DNA of 64,000 nucleotides from Butyriboletus loyo (Eukaryota; Basidiomycota; Agaricomycetes; Boletales; Boletaceae). This document shows, in pieces, positions 46,578-56,947 of this stretch. The DNA lies in contig JBBPSI010000014.1 of assembly GCA_038093515.1 (NCBI GenBank), forward strand, positions 124,001 to 188,000. Direction: 5' to 3'. The notes under the pieces were generated by a model, which searched no databases, had not been told where the DNA came from, and saw only the letters and a program-made list of their open reading frames with translations. The translations under genes were made by a program, and so were the position numbers. Each line of letters opens with the position of its first letter. The first letter of the stretch is position 1.

Positions 46578-47922
46578 ATGGGTCTGTCACCCTGGTCCCC
46601 CACTTTGAAAAGTAAGCGTTGTTTTCGGCGTTTGGTCTCGTTTCTTTTGTTGTGGAAAGACTGACGAGGGAATTGGTTGGCTTCTTTTTTTTTGCTGGTT
46701 TTCTAGTTATCGCGTGCTCGTTTCATAGTGTTGCGATCGCATGCACGATCTTTAGGCTGATATATCGCTTGTATATGGTACGCTTCTGGTGGGAAGACGG
46801 TTGGGCCGCGCTTGCGCTCGCAGCTGATGTGGTATGTTTCGTATCCGTCGTACTGGAGGCACCCACGACAGGTAAGAATTAGATCTCATCCGGGGCGACT
46901 GTTCGAATCGACAGGTTTTCTCTCGAACTAGCTCAGGGGACGTCACCAATAGACAACATCACCGACTGGATGACGGCGATGACGTTTACCTGCGTTCTCT
47001 GGTACGTGCTTTCATTCTGTGCGCAAGCGTGGTGGTCATGGACTTTTTTTGTGCTAACTGTTCCGTCAGGGCTTGTCGGATAAGTATCCTGCTCTCTATT
47101 GCCCGAGTCGCGAATCCGTCTCAGCGGCTTCGACGCATCATGTTCCTCGTCGGCTGTTCGTTCGTCGTCATGTGGGCCGCGTTGCTAGGTCAGAAAATCC
47201 ATGTTTGCGTCAAGAATGGCTGTATTATGACATTTTCGATCGGAGTCTCTCTGCTCTTCAGTCAGTGTCCCAGTCATTCCCGTGTTCATGCCAAGTGTCT
47301 CAATCCTCGCTCTCGCGCTCTCTCCAGCAAATGTGATTTCCGATTTTGCGCTCGTCGGTTTGCCTATTTATCTCCTCCGAAGGACAAAGATTACTCGCCG
47401 ACAGCGGATCATGATATTTTCGGTGTTCTCTGCGTCGTTGTCAACCACTGTGGTCACTATTTTATATTCTGTCGCTCTCTTCACTGGGATGTCAAACATG
47501 ATCATGATCATCGGTCACGTCAGGGTAAGTCGTATTCGATCCTTCATTCATTTCCTCGGCGCGAGAGATAAAAGAAAGAGTGGATTGGGGCTTTCGTTTC
47601 CCTCGCGCCATATTATTATTGGATCTTCTTCTTTTGTTTGTTTATCTCACGCGCCATTACGCGGTGACAGACGGCGCTCTCGTTGATCGTATGCAACCTC
47701 CTCGTGATCGTCGCATTTATATACCGCGTGTATCGCCGTGGCAGGGCGGGCGATCTCGACGCCCCGGAAGAGGTGGTCTCGTTCACGAACGTGGATCTGA
47801 ACACGTGGCTCTCGGAGAGTGGTGTGGACAAGACGGACGTATGCGCCTCGATGACTTCGGATGGGTCTTGGTCGTCACATCGGCAGGGTCGAAGAGAAGG
47901 CGGCGGCGGTTATATAATCTAG
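46578..47922 (+). CDS. PTH11/fungal rhodopsin-like seven-helix membrane protein (paralogue A)
   Basis: Six exons (46578-46611, 46707-46871, 46932-47001, 47070-47260, 47328-47524, 47671-47922) sum to 909 nt, 302 residues. Starts MGLSPWSPTLK. Helices include ACSFHSVAIACTIFRLIYRL followed by the family signature VRFWWEDGWAALALAADVV, then TCVLWACRISILLSIARVAN, FLVGCSFVVMWAALLG, ISDFALVGLPIYLLRRTK, and LIVCNLLVIVAFIYRVYRR before a Ser/Gly-rich tail. The R-x-W-W-E-D-x-W-A box between helices matches fungal rhodopsin-type integral membrane proteins (PTH11-related receptors). Ligand unknown. Two further paralogues and one broken copy lie within 5 kb, with matching exon sizes. Confidence 0.8.
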
Positions 47923-48248
47923 CTGGGGGCCGGACTAATAGTGCATTTTTGTCGACACGCGACTCGTAGGGGGAGGGGACTCGAGCCGTTATGGACTCCT
48001 TCGTATATATACTGTAGCGATGGTTGATATAAAGCCAATGTATGATATTATCCAATGCACTGGCACACTGGCTTTTGGTCATCATGTGATGCTGGTGGTA
48101 TGTACAAGATAGTAACCTGCAGGTGCATGTCATACTTTGTGCTCACATACTACTCATAAGGTTCTGACTTGTTCTCTCCATTCTTTCACTGTGCTTGTCC
48201 CTGTAGGTGGCCTGTGCTGTATCTCACTTTGAATAGCATTGACAAGTT

Positions 48249-48455
48249 TAGGGTCCCAACATTAGAACAAGTTGCCTTTTCAAACACTCCTACCTCAAGT
48301 CCATTTATGAGAAGACACACCAGCTATGCCTTCATCTGGGTAGTTTGAAAAGTGGTTATCATAACCAGACAAAGGCATAGCTGGTGCGTCTTCTCACAAA
48401 TGGACTTGAGGTAGGAGTGTCTGAAAAGGTGACTTGTTCTAATGTCAGGACCCCA
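48249..48455. repeat. Fold-back element with ~85-bp inverted arms
   Basis: The left arm contains AACATTAGAACAAGTTGCCT, CACTCCTACCTCAAGTCCAT and CACCAGCTATGCCTT; the right arm is its reverse complement with a few mismatches, ending GACTTGTTCTAATGTCAGGA. The arms are separated by a short loop around 48338-48368. No coding capacity. It resembles a MITE or transcribed hairpin. Confidence 0.8.
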
Positions 48456-48799
48456 ACCTGCCAGTCATGTCAATGCAGAGCTGAAGAGTCACAGGGTGAG
48501 CACTGTCACAATCCCCATGGTGCTCAAAGGTAGCAGCAGCAAGAGTGATGTGTCTCAGTATGCTTGGGATGCAAAATGCGCACTATGGAAGCCAAAAATA
48601 CTTGACCTCACGACCTTGGGTCCATCACCCCATTGTTTCCCTATCAATTCCTGTGCGCCATCGATCCGACATGCCATTGTACCACATCATCATCGGATGT
48701 ACAAACGAGATGATACGGTTCCCGACGGTGAAGGAACGAAGGTGATCGTCTGATCACGCCGCTAACTAGAGATCGATGGGAGCAGGTTCGATGATGATT

Positions 48800-48965
48800 G
48801 TACCATTGCGGAATTGGCCGCTCGGGCGCTGAAACGATCAGGGAGGCAATATCGGCCAAGCACGGAAGCAAGCACAGCCCAACTATCATCCGGGCTACAT
48901 ACCATCGGCACCAGTGTCTAAACACGGTCGAGAGTGCCGCTACGCCATGGAAGGACGCTGAGATA
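48800..48965 (-). pseudogene. Decayed fragment of the seven-helix family (copy D)
   Basis: The minus strand reads SFHGVAALSTVFRHWCRWYV then ARM, very close to paralogue B (TFHGLAILSTLFRLWYRWY), and later LADIASLIVSAPERPIP, which aligns with the end of helix 2 in B (...LLEQPIPGG). The signature WWEDxW between them is destroyed: the DNA still reads like DDSWAVLASVL in another frame. No other exons of the family are intact nearby. Confidence 0.65.
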
Positions 48966-49487
48966 GCTGCAGATAGATTCCGTGGTTCGTCATCGATGAC
49001 ATTTCCAATCCCGGCCAGGGAACATCACGTCGGACAGGTGTCAGTAACGAGCGGTCGGTCTGTCCAGCCCGTCATATTTCGTAGGTTCGTATTCAGGCAG
49101 GGTCCGTTGCTGATGGCATCTCCGGTGACCTCAGGGCGGGAATGAAAACCCAAGCACCCACGGTTGACACGGAATTCATAACCTGAACGGTCCTCATATG
49201 ACAGTACCGCATACACTGACTCGGCAGATCTAGGGTTATCATTCCCATATGAATCAGCCTGATAATCTGCAGAGACGGTATGTAAGTGATAACTCAAAAG
49301 TACCACAGGCCGAAATTTTGAATCCTGAGAGCTATCATAACGTGGAAGACAGTTGGCATAATTTCAAGGAAGTTCAGCCATGGTTGACGCTTCCGAAGGT
49401 GCCAAAATATGCAATCAACACTGGATTACAGAAAAAAATACTACACTAGTACTGGTTGACAACACACACACTCCTCACTTGTCTCCT

Positions 49488-50718
49488 TCACACACCACTC
49501 ACATAGGACGCTCCGGTGACAGCACTCGATGATACTCCTGACCGACCGGGACCTCTGAACGACCAACTGGAAGACTTTGTCGTGGCTGAGGGATTGCTCG
49601 TTTCTTGGCTGATCCCTGCCTGAGTGAGTTCGACAGTCGTGAGTTCGATTGTCGTGAGCTCGACCTTGCTCGTCCCGGTTTGTGAATCGTCCAGACTCGT
49701 CTTGTCCTTATTCATAACCCGGTAGACAAATGTGACGATCACCAAGAGGTTACATACGATCAATGCAAGTGCATACTAGAAGCTCTGTGATAAACTGACT
49801 ATGTTCCAAACGGTTTCGGTACTCACCTTGACATGTCCGACAATGATCGTGCCCGACGTAAGGACAGGCTGGAATAACACCACGGCCTGTACGACCGTCA
49901 TCACGTTGATAACCATGCTCGCCGAGAACGTGGCAAAGATCAATATCTTTCGTTTCCGACCCAGCTTCACGTTACGCAAGAACACCACGGGAAGCCCGGT
50001 CAAGAGTACATCGCCGATACCATCCGCTATCAACCGTCGGGGAGTCAACGTTATACCCTCGGTGTGCTGGTTGCGAGTGCTTACTGATGGTCTGGGCGAT
50101 AATGACCTGTTTCATGATGAGACAACTATTCTGGAGGCAGACTTTAATTCGTTGACCGACGAGACCGAGCCATGTGGCTCCGAACGCGGTACCGACACCG
50201 ACGGCGATCCGTTTCAACGTGCCCGCAGGCTGTGACACGCGTACCATAGACATCAGAATACTTGTTCTGCTTGCCCTAAAAACGCCCTCGCGGGGTCATG
50301 GCGTGCCAAACCAAACGCGAACTGAAGGCCCTCACCATATCACAGTGGGAAATGCAAAGGAGAGGATCCAGTTGCCAGTGGTGAAAAAGCTGGGAATATT
50401 GACTGCCAAGGATGTTCGTCCCTTCAATATCTTGGTATGCTCAAAAATAGCTTCATGATCTTACCACCCGGAATGGGTTGCTCGAGCAATGTAGTAACCA
50501 GACACATGATATCGGCCAAGAGCGCAACCAGAGCCCATGCATCTTCCCACCACATACGCGCTGTATACCATCGATACCAGAGCCTGAACAGGGTTGAGAG
50601 TATCGCTAAGCCGTGGAAGGTCGCTGCCAAAGCTAGGACACAAGGTTTGTCACCACCAGTTATTCGGAACGACTAGATATTCACCTATCAGCTCCGGATT
50701 CCAACTGGGCATGTACAT
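49488..50718 (-). CDS. PTH11/fungal rhodopsin-like seven-helix membrane protein (paralogue B)
   Basis: Exons 50685-50718, 50465-50632, 50336-50402, 50085-50275, 49827-50026 and 49488-49775 sum to 948 nt, 315 residues. The first exon encodes MYMPSWNPELI; the second Met is a possible alternative start. The signature is RMWWEDAWALVALLADIMCL. Helices follow: NWILSFAFPTVIWASRTSIL, AVGVGTAFGATWLGLVG, GDVLLTGLPVVFLRNVK, IFATFSASMVINVMTVV and LALIVCNLLVIVTFVYRV. The tail contains a small repeat, VELTTIELTTVELT. The acceptor of intron 2 was placed at 50403 because it alone restores the frame and gives an exon of family length. Exon sizes (34, 168, 67, 191, 200) nearly equal those of paralogue A. Opposite orientation to A. 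Role unknown beyond family resemblance. Confidence 0.78.
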
Positions 50719-51177
50719 TTCCTGCGACAGGCGACAAGGGAAAGGGTGAAGTTCGACTTGCGCAAGGATGATTCGTAACGCCCATGCTGAAAGCCTTTTG
50801 TACGTTGGAATCGTGGGCGTGATGCTATGTAGCAAATACTCGTTCACGAGAGGGTTCCGTTTTGGCTAATTTTACCCAACAATGCGCATCCCTGGTAAAT
50901 ACACATTATTTGGCCCACCGCCATCACGGATTTGTTTTTTTTAAGGAACGCGTCTTCCAATCACAACTCGCACGTAGCTGAAAATGGGTCGCCAAACAAT
51001 AAGGTTACAAAGTGCCTTGCCGAATATTAGGTGTTCGATGACCCGCATTTCCTTCGTCGTAGCCGATTCTGAAACACACAAAGGCACGATTAGTCTGATC
51101 AACCAAGTTAGCTTCGAAGCGCATAGTATATATAAAGGGGAGGCTGAGAGGATGTACCTTGTTCTTAATCCTCTGCG
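50719..51177. other. Intergenic between paralogues B and C
   Basis: 459 bp serving as upstream region of B and downstream of C, both on the minus strand. No frame of interest; a run of T at about 50934-50941 is the only notable feature. Confidence 0.5.
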
Positions 51178-52333
51178 TTAGCCCACGCTTAACAAACCTT
51201 GTTGTGTATTGTGTTTGTCTACGTTCGGATTTGGGATACAATACGGACAGGGGCTTTGGAGGGATGTCGAACACGGGCAACCCCCGAGGCTCCATTGTCC
51301 AGGAAGGACGGTCGTGAATTGGATAACTTCACTTTCGACCGGAATCCCATCGATATCCGCATCTGTTGTATGGAAAACCCGGTATATGAACGTCAAGATG
51401 ACGAGGAGGTTGCAGATGAGGACCGAAAGTGCTCCCTGAGGATTACGATGCTGAGTGGGATGTACTAACCTCGATGTTCAATTCTTTTACCTTGATGTGA
51501 GCGATCAATAGGGTTGCACTGGAAATAGGCAAGAAGAGGAAGATAGAATGCGCTATCGAGACAATGGTGATGCAAATTGAGAGAGCAAATGACGAGACGA
51601 GGAGCACGTGCTGGCCCCGCGATATCATCATGCCTTTCAGCAAGAAAATAGGTGTGGCCACAAGGAGCCCGTCGGAAATCACATCAGCTGTGGGACTTGA
51701 TTGACACATACTCAGGAATCGGAAGTGATGGACGTACTGATCAACTGAGAAATCGGAATACCATGCGACACAACGGACAACCGCGTAGCACGATTGTACA
51801 ATCTCTGTGTAAGTGTGGCAATCCACATCAAACCAAAGGCAATCGCGATTGCGTAGCACACATGCCGGGTACGTGCGTGGGGGTTTGTGATTCGGGTTAT
51901 CGCGGCTATCATGCTCAAGCGCGCTTCCCTGTTGTGCAATTAATTTCAAGGCTAGGAATGGCAACAAAGACGGAAACACACCAGACGATAGAAGTCAAGG
52001 TGACTGTGTCTACCCACATTAGAACGATGGCTGTCTTGGAGGGATTCACTGATTGTCGGTCGGAAAATTGATGATTGGAATGAGGAAAGAAAGGAAAGAC
52101 ACACGGGGGACTGATTGCTCCAGCCACGAGCATATGAGACAGCCAACATCGGTAAGAAGGGCGAGTAGAGCCCATACATCCTCCCAACCAAAACGGGAGA
52201 TGTACCAGCGATACGTTGACCTGAAAATGCCGGAGCCGATGGCGATGGCGTGAAACAAGGATGCAACCACTAGGGTGGACGGAAGGCTTGCAAGACGAAC
52301 GATTGTCAAGTCGCGATGACGAACCTTTGTCAT
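51178..52333 (-). CDS. PTH11/fungal rhodopsin-like seven-helix membrane protein (paralogue C)
   Basis: Exons 52105-52333, 51982-52048, 51738-51928, 51491-51687 and 51178-51435 sum to 942 nt, 313 residues, from the start MTKVRHRDLTIVRLAS. An upstream in-frame ATG at 52438 would add 35 residues, so the start is uncertain. It has lost the short first intron of A and B. Signature: SRFGWEDVWALLALLTDVGC, one W of the usual pair replaced by G. Helices: VDTVTLTSIVW, AIAIAFGLMWIATLTQRL, DGLLVATPIFLLKGMM, SFALSICITIVSIAHSIFLF, LICNLLVILTFIYRV. The tail is Cys/Pro-containing (GGCPCSTSLQSPCPYC). Exons of 67, 191 and 197 nt match the paralogues. Confidence 0.78.
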
Positions 52334-53088
52334 GGAGTGGCCAAGACTGCCCGGGAAGTGGCATGGGGATGTCAGTGAGAAAGAGGAACTTGGTGAGGGT
52401 TCGCAACCAAGTGTCGAACGATGAGAGACTTTAAGCATCGCAAACGACGCTGTTTACGTCGGGTGAGTAAGTCAAAGGGAACGCCAAGTGAGAGGCACTG
52501 TGTGTTTGTGGGGGACCGGGTCAAGGCTGCGAGGGAGAGCAGTTGCATCTCACCCTCAGGGATGTTGCCGTAAATTTTGTCAGTATGGTACCTGGCGAGG
52601 CGTTCGGGGGATGGGATAAAGTTACCATTTTGAGCGGGACGCGTCGTCGCATCGATCCGAGATGGCGCTCGTCGAGCGATAAGAAAGCGGTTGGAGAGGA
52701 TGCCACCTTTCGACCTCTTTACCCATGATCTGCAGCATCTCGTTGATACGGTCGCCAGCGTGCGAGCCCGTCGCTGAGCCGTGTCGGGCACGTTGCGGTT
52801 GTATGGTTCTTGTGGGATTCCGCTGATCCTTTGTGGTCGGGTTGGATGAGCGAGGTAAGTGATTCGTCGTCGAGTTCGCCGTTGACCTCGTGCCTGTGTA
52901 AGTAGCCGGGTACGTCATCCGGTTTGCTCCGTGGTCTGACACGTGACCCGTCATCAGATAGGGGTAGTTTCCGTTTCGAGCAAAGTACCTCAATTTTCTG
53001 CCTACGCCTTGCCAATGGAGATCGATGAAGCAAATACAACACTCCTCCTCCTCGTATTTCCTTCGCTCGTTCCTTCCCCCACTCCGCC
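52334..53088. other. Intergenic; possible minus-strand hypothetical frame
   Basis: Three overlapping minus-strand frames (52372-52791, 52622-53107, 52719-53141) cover this stretch. The best piece is DKIYGNIPEGEMQLLSLAAL near 52580-52520 in the 139-codon frame. A spliced model starting MAEWGKERAKEIRGGG at 53090 is possible but has no known domain and strongly Arg-rich composition. It may be a hypothetical gene or chance. It also holds the upstream region of the esterase gene. Confidence 0.25.
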
Positions 53089-55201
53089 ATGATCTTCGAT
53101 CGTTCACATGTCCTCCTCCACCATCCTACCCTCAACACCACGTTCCATGGTGTAGATCACTCCCTCACCACCCCTGACATCCCTATTCATCAGTTCCGTG
53201 GAATAAAGTATGCCATCGTCCCCGCACGTTTCCGCCAGTCGATCCTCTGCTCTTCATACCCTCCCGTGGTCGATGCAACAAAGTTTGGGTGTGCATGCCC
53301 CTTCCATTCTCCCATCCTCTCTCGCTTACTTTTACCACTCAGCCCAATCTGCCCTCAACCAAACCAAAAGAGTCTCGAAGAAGAGCTCGCTGGTATCCCA
53401 GACACGGATCTCCCCAGACAAGTCCTCGTTCAGGACGAGTTCGACTGTCTGAATTTGAACATCACCACCCCCGCTCATCAGAGCTCTGTCTCTCAACTCC
53501 CTGTCATGCTTTGGGTGCATGGGTTAGTGCTTCACGTTCCTCGTGTTTCCTCCAACTTATTCCATCAGGGGTGGCAATCATGGGTGTGGCTCTAGCTGGG
53601 TCTATGATGGCGGTTCGCTTGTCGCCACGAGCGTTCGCATTAGCAAACCGATCATCCTCGTTACCTTCAAGTACGTCCTTGTGTTTACGTCTTAATCTAT
53701 AATCAAACCACGTCATCCAGCTATCGTTTGGGCTTCTTTGGTTGCGCAGCAAGTCCAAAGCTCGCCGAGGATAATCGTGCAGCAGGTGATGAAGGTGTCG
53801 GTAATTACGGTCCGTCCAATTTTTGTCTTTCCTTCTCTGGCTAATCACAATCTCCCAGGCCTACGCGATCAGCGTCGTGCCCTCGAGTGGGTGAATCAAT
53901 ACATCGCCGATTTCGGTGGTGATCCTTCAAACGTAACTATTTTCGGCTCTGGTTCTGGCGCAGCAAATATCATCGGTCATTTGTATTCCAATTCCAACAA
54001 GTCTAATCCTCTCTTTGCTCGTGCCATCGCACAGAGTGCCATCATCGAACACAATGTACCCGATGTTGCTACCGCAGGCTGGCTCCTCTCACGAGCCTTG
54101 TGCCCACTTCGCGTATCTACTCTTGACCAGCTCCGCAACGTTCGCGCGGAAGCACTTGCAGAAACTCCCTGTCCTATACGTGCTGTGGACGACGGTATCT
54201 TCTTCCGTGCGGGCTGGCGAGAATCCTTGTTTCCTCCTGCGGAAACTGAAGACGCCGACACACCTGTTCGCCACAATCTCGCTGCACTCCGTTTAGGGGT
54301 TCACAAGGCTAAGAGCAAAAGTAGAAGTCCACACCCACAAGGTCGCGCCGCTCCACCCCCTACCATTTCTGGTCTCCAGCCGCTCATCGTTGGTGACTGC
54401 GCTTGCGACTCTGATCTTTGGAGTACCCAAGCCTCTAGCTGGGCAGCGTCTGGTGTCGTCCGCCGGCTTCGCGCTATCTGCCAATCCCTGAACAAGGCTA
54501 CCGCTCTTCTCAATGCCTACGATATCTCTCCTCATACGACCCATGGCCTTTCTGACCGGATACTAGAGCTCCTTGAGGACGCTCACATCGCTTGGCCTAC
54601 GGAGTGCGTCGTCCAAGCCGCCAAGAAGAGCGGTCGCCATGTGTGGCGTTATGTTTTCGATCAAGAAGGGCCAGCTCGTGGTGTCCCTCATCACGCGGCT
54701 GACCTCATTTACCTCTTTGACAACGTCCCATTGCCTCTCTTGCCAGCTTTTTCGCCTGTGTCGTTCGAGGCTGATGAAATGTTTCTCTCGTTACCGTCCT
54801 CCGAGTCATCCAATGGTGATATTCTCGACATTATTTCCCGCACGCGTACCATGGATGATATCGAGATGATGGATGAGGATGCGTTTGACTATAGTCGTCA
54901 CGCCCGACCCAATGAGGGGTGGCCTCAACCCGTGGTTGACGAATGGTCTTACGGACGGGTGCGTGACGCCATTCAATCGCACTGGATCGCATTTGCATGG
55001 GGAGAACGGCCTTGGGACAATTCGCATGACAAGATATTTGTTTTCGGTCCGGAAGGCGAGACAGGCGAGCGTTCCGCTTGTGTCTTTGAAGGCAGGCGAA
55101 GACGCAAGATTTGGGAAGAGGTGTTACGACCTCTGGGGATAGCGCTTGTTCACAAAGTGGGGCATGAGCTCAGCAACGGACCCGTCCCTGGATCACAGTG
55201 A
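53089..55201 (+). CDS. Type-B carboxylesterase/lipase-family alpha/beta hydrolase
   Basis: Exons 53089-53522, 53569-53670, 53721-53809 and 53859-55201 sum to 1968 nt, 655 residues. Family blocks: IPIHQFRGIKYA near the start, DEFDCLNLNI, LPVMLWVHGGGNHGCGSSW (oxyanion-hole loop), VTFNYRLGFFGC, NYGLRDQRRALEWVNQYI, DFGGDPSNVTIFGSGSGA with the nucleophile serine in G-S-G-S-G instead of the usual G-E-S-A-G, and GVPHHAADLIYLF holding the expected catalytic His. No secretion signal is visible at the N-terminus, so it may be intracellular. Late inserts (a DDIEMMDED acidic stretch) lengthen the C-terminal half beyond the usual ~550 residues. Substrate unknown. Confidence 0.87.
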
Positions 55202-56947
55202 TCGTCCCTTTGCCCAGTCTAGGTCTAAAAGCGCGTTTGTGCACACCTCTGCCATCCTTCTCCGAGTGCTCTCGGGTGGTCGCATTATCTATTGGGCTTT
55301 TCTTTGGGTCAAGGGGTCTGCTGAGCGAGAGTGTTATCGGATTAGCTATTGTTTCGGTTCTGCCTCACTTCTGTACGTATATTTCATCATGCATCGACTG
55401 TCCTATGCTTTCCGTTTTCCGCTGCATTCCATAAACCCTTCATTGATGTTTATTGTTTTCTCATAAATTGGCGCCTGCATGCTGTCATACACATTCCTCC
55501 ACGTGCTTCATGATCTCTTTTGTTCGCTCAAGTTTGCACGTCTTAGACATTGATATGTAATAGAAACCGTATTGTTTCCGCAGTGTAAAGTTCAGGCTAT
55601 ACCAAAGCAAGACGAAACAATTAATGAACGCAAGCCAGTCATGCATATGCCAGATCTAGACCCACGCGTCATGGAAGGCACACCATGAAGACAAGCCAAT
55701 CGTCCGCTGTAACTCCCCGAAGCGCACTGGCATACTAGAATCCAAAACCAAGTCAACTTCTCCGAGTCGTACCGGGCACAGGTCTGATCGAAATTGCACA
55801 GTCCATTAATGGCAACAAAAGCGCCTCTCCAACAGCTGACAGTGGCGAATCCACGCTCGTCGTCCGGAGACATGATGCGACGACGCCCAAGAGTCCTCGT
55901 TGCAAATGGGCGATACATGTGTGACCCGTCACCCAAGCTCGCCTTGAACGACCCCAAGGCTTTCCGAACTTCGACGACGTTCACGTTGACGATTTATGTA
56001 ACCGAATTTTTTTTTAATCCATTCGTGTTCGTGGGTCGCCAATATCGCCTTCAACGTGGTGATTCGATGTGATCGCAAGGTCCGCCCGTCGTCGTTTGAA
56101 GAAGACACTGCGAGCATACTTGCCTGTCTACCTCGCTTTGATGTTGCGTTGCCATTGGGGGTACTTACTCGAAACGTCTGTCGTGTATCGTGTTGATGCT
56201 AACCGGGTTGCTCGTATCAGCGCAGGAAGGAGGTTCCTTTGGTGACATCATCAAGCCAATTTGGGGGTTAACGATGATACAGGTACCTGAACGGCCGGAA
56301 CAAGGAAAGTAAGACCGTCCATGCTGCATGCACCACCAGTCGCTGGTTCTGGTTCTGGGAATTAGTGCGATGGCAACGAGGTCCAAGTCGGCAACGAAAC
56401 TTGCTTTTTTCACGGGGGGCGGTGCCATTTGACTTTGTAATCATTGGGTAAAAGGCGGCTGGAAAATTCCCTTTCTTCGATAGAAACGCTTCGGAGTTCA
56501 AAACCGTTCCTGTTTGTGGAGCCTCTATGGATATGACGGAAGAAGCTGAGAAATGGAGATACAATTGGTTCATCCGATCACTGACTACATTCTCATCGTC
56601 GACGCACTTTCAAACGACGATGAATGCCACGCATTACATAGCAAATATGGCTACAGTTGTGTATATATCTGGGTACAATGCAGCCTAACCCAAACCAAGG
56701 GAAGGTGTATAAATTCAGCGCAACGAGGCTCAACCTGGGTACCTCTCAAAGGCTACCATACCCGAGACAGCAATCATTATATATTCATCCGACACCTGGA
56801 CAGATGAATTAAAAGCGAGCAACGGAGGCGGGTTCGACCCGCATCTAGCAGTGTCGCAGGTTTGTTAATATCCAGGATGAGTCGATCATCGTCAGTACGT
56901 CCCGTGAAGTCGAAGGAAAGGAAAGTGGGAGTGAATGTTGTTCTTCA
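55202..56947. other. Intergenic, no supported gene
   Basis: 1.7 kb between the convergent esterase and chitinase genes. Minus-strand frames at 55592-55984 (130 codons) and 56165-56573 have unremarkable composition and no domain. A palindromic GCGGGTTCGACCCGC at 56829-56843 resembles a tRNA B box, but no tRNA fold surrounds it. Nothing else is supported. Confidence 0.4.

Larger units (their letters stand above)
47923..49487. other. Intergenic with fold-back repeat and broken gene copy
   Basis: Between paralogues A and B. Holds the fold-back element 48249-48455 and a decayed minus-strand copy of the seven-helix family near 48800-48965 (both listed). Other frames (48442-48753, 49025-49306) have no domain and are probably derived from decayed sequence. 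Confidence 0.5.

Noticed and set aside
46578..52333. Idea that the three seven-helix genes are STE3 pheromone receptors partnering the pheromone-like gene
   Set aside because: Their W-E-D-x-W-A signature and helix pattern fit fungal rhodopsin/PTH11-type proteins. The typical STE3 blocks (LPWH near helix 1, NRRLY after helix 3) are missing.
53088..53091. Overlapping start codons on both strands at the esterase ATG (CATG)
   Set aside because: Any CATG gives an ATG on both strands, so this is no evidence for a head-to-head gene; the minus-strand model has no recognised domain.
56829..56843. Possible tRNA B box (GCGGGTTCGACCCGC)
   Set aside because: No acceptor stem, D arm or anticodon arm can be drawn around it; it is just a palindrome.
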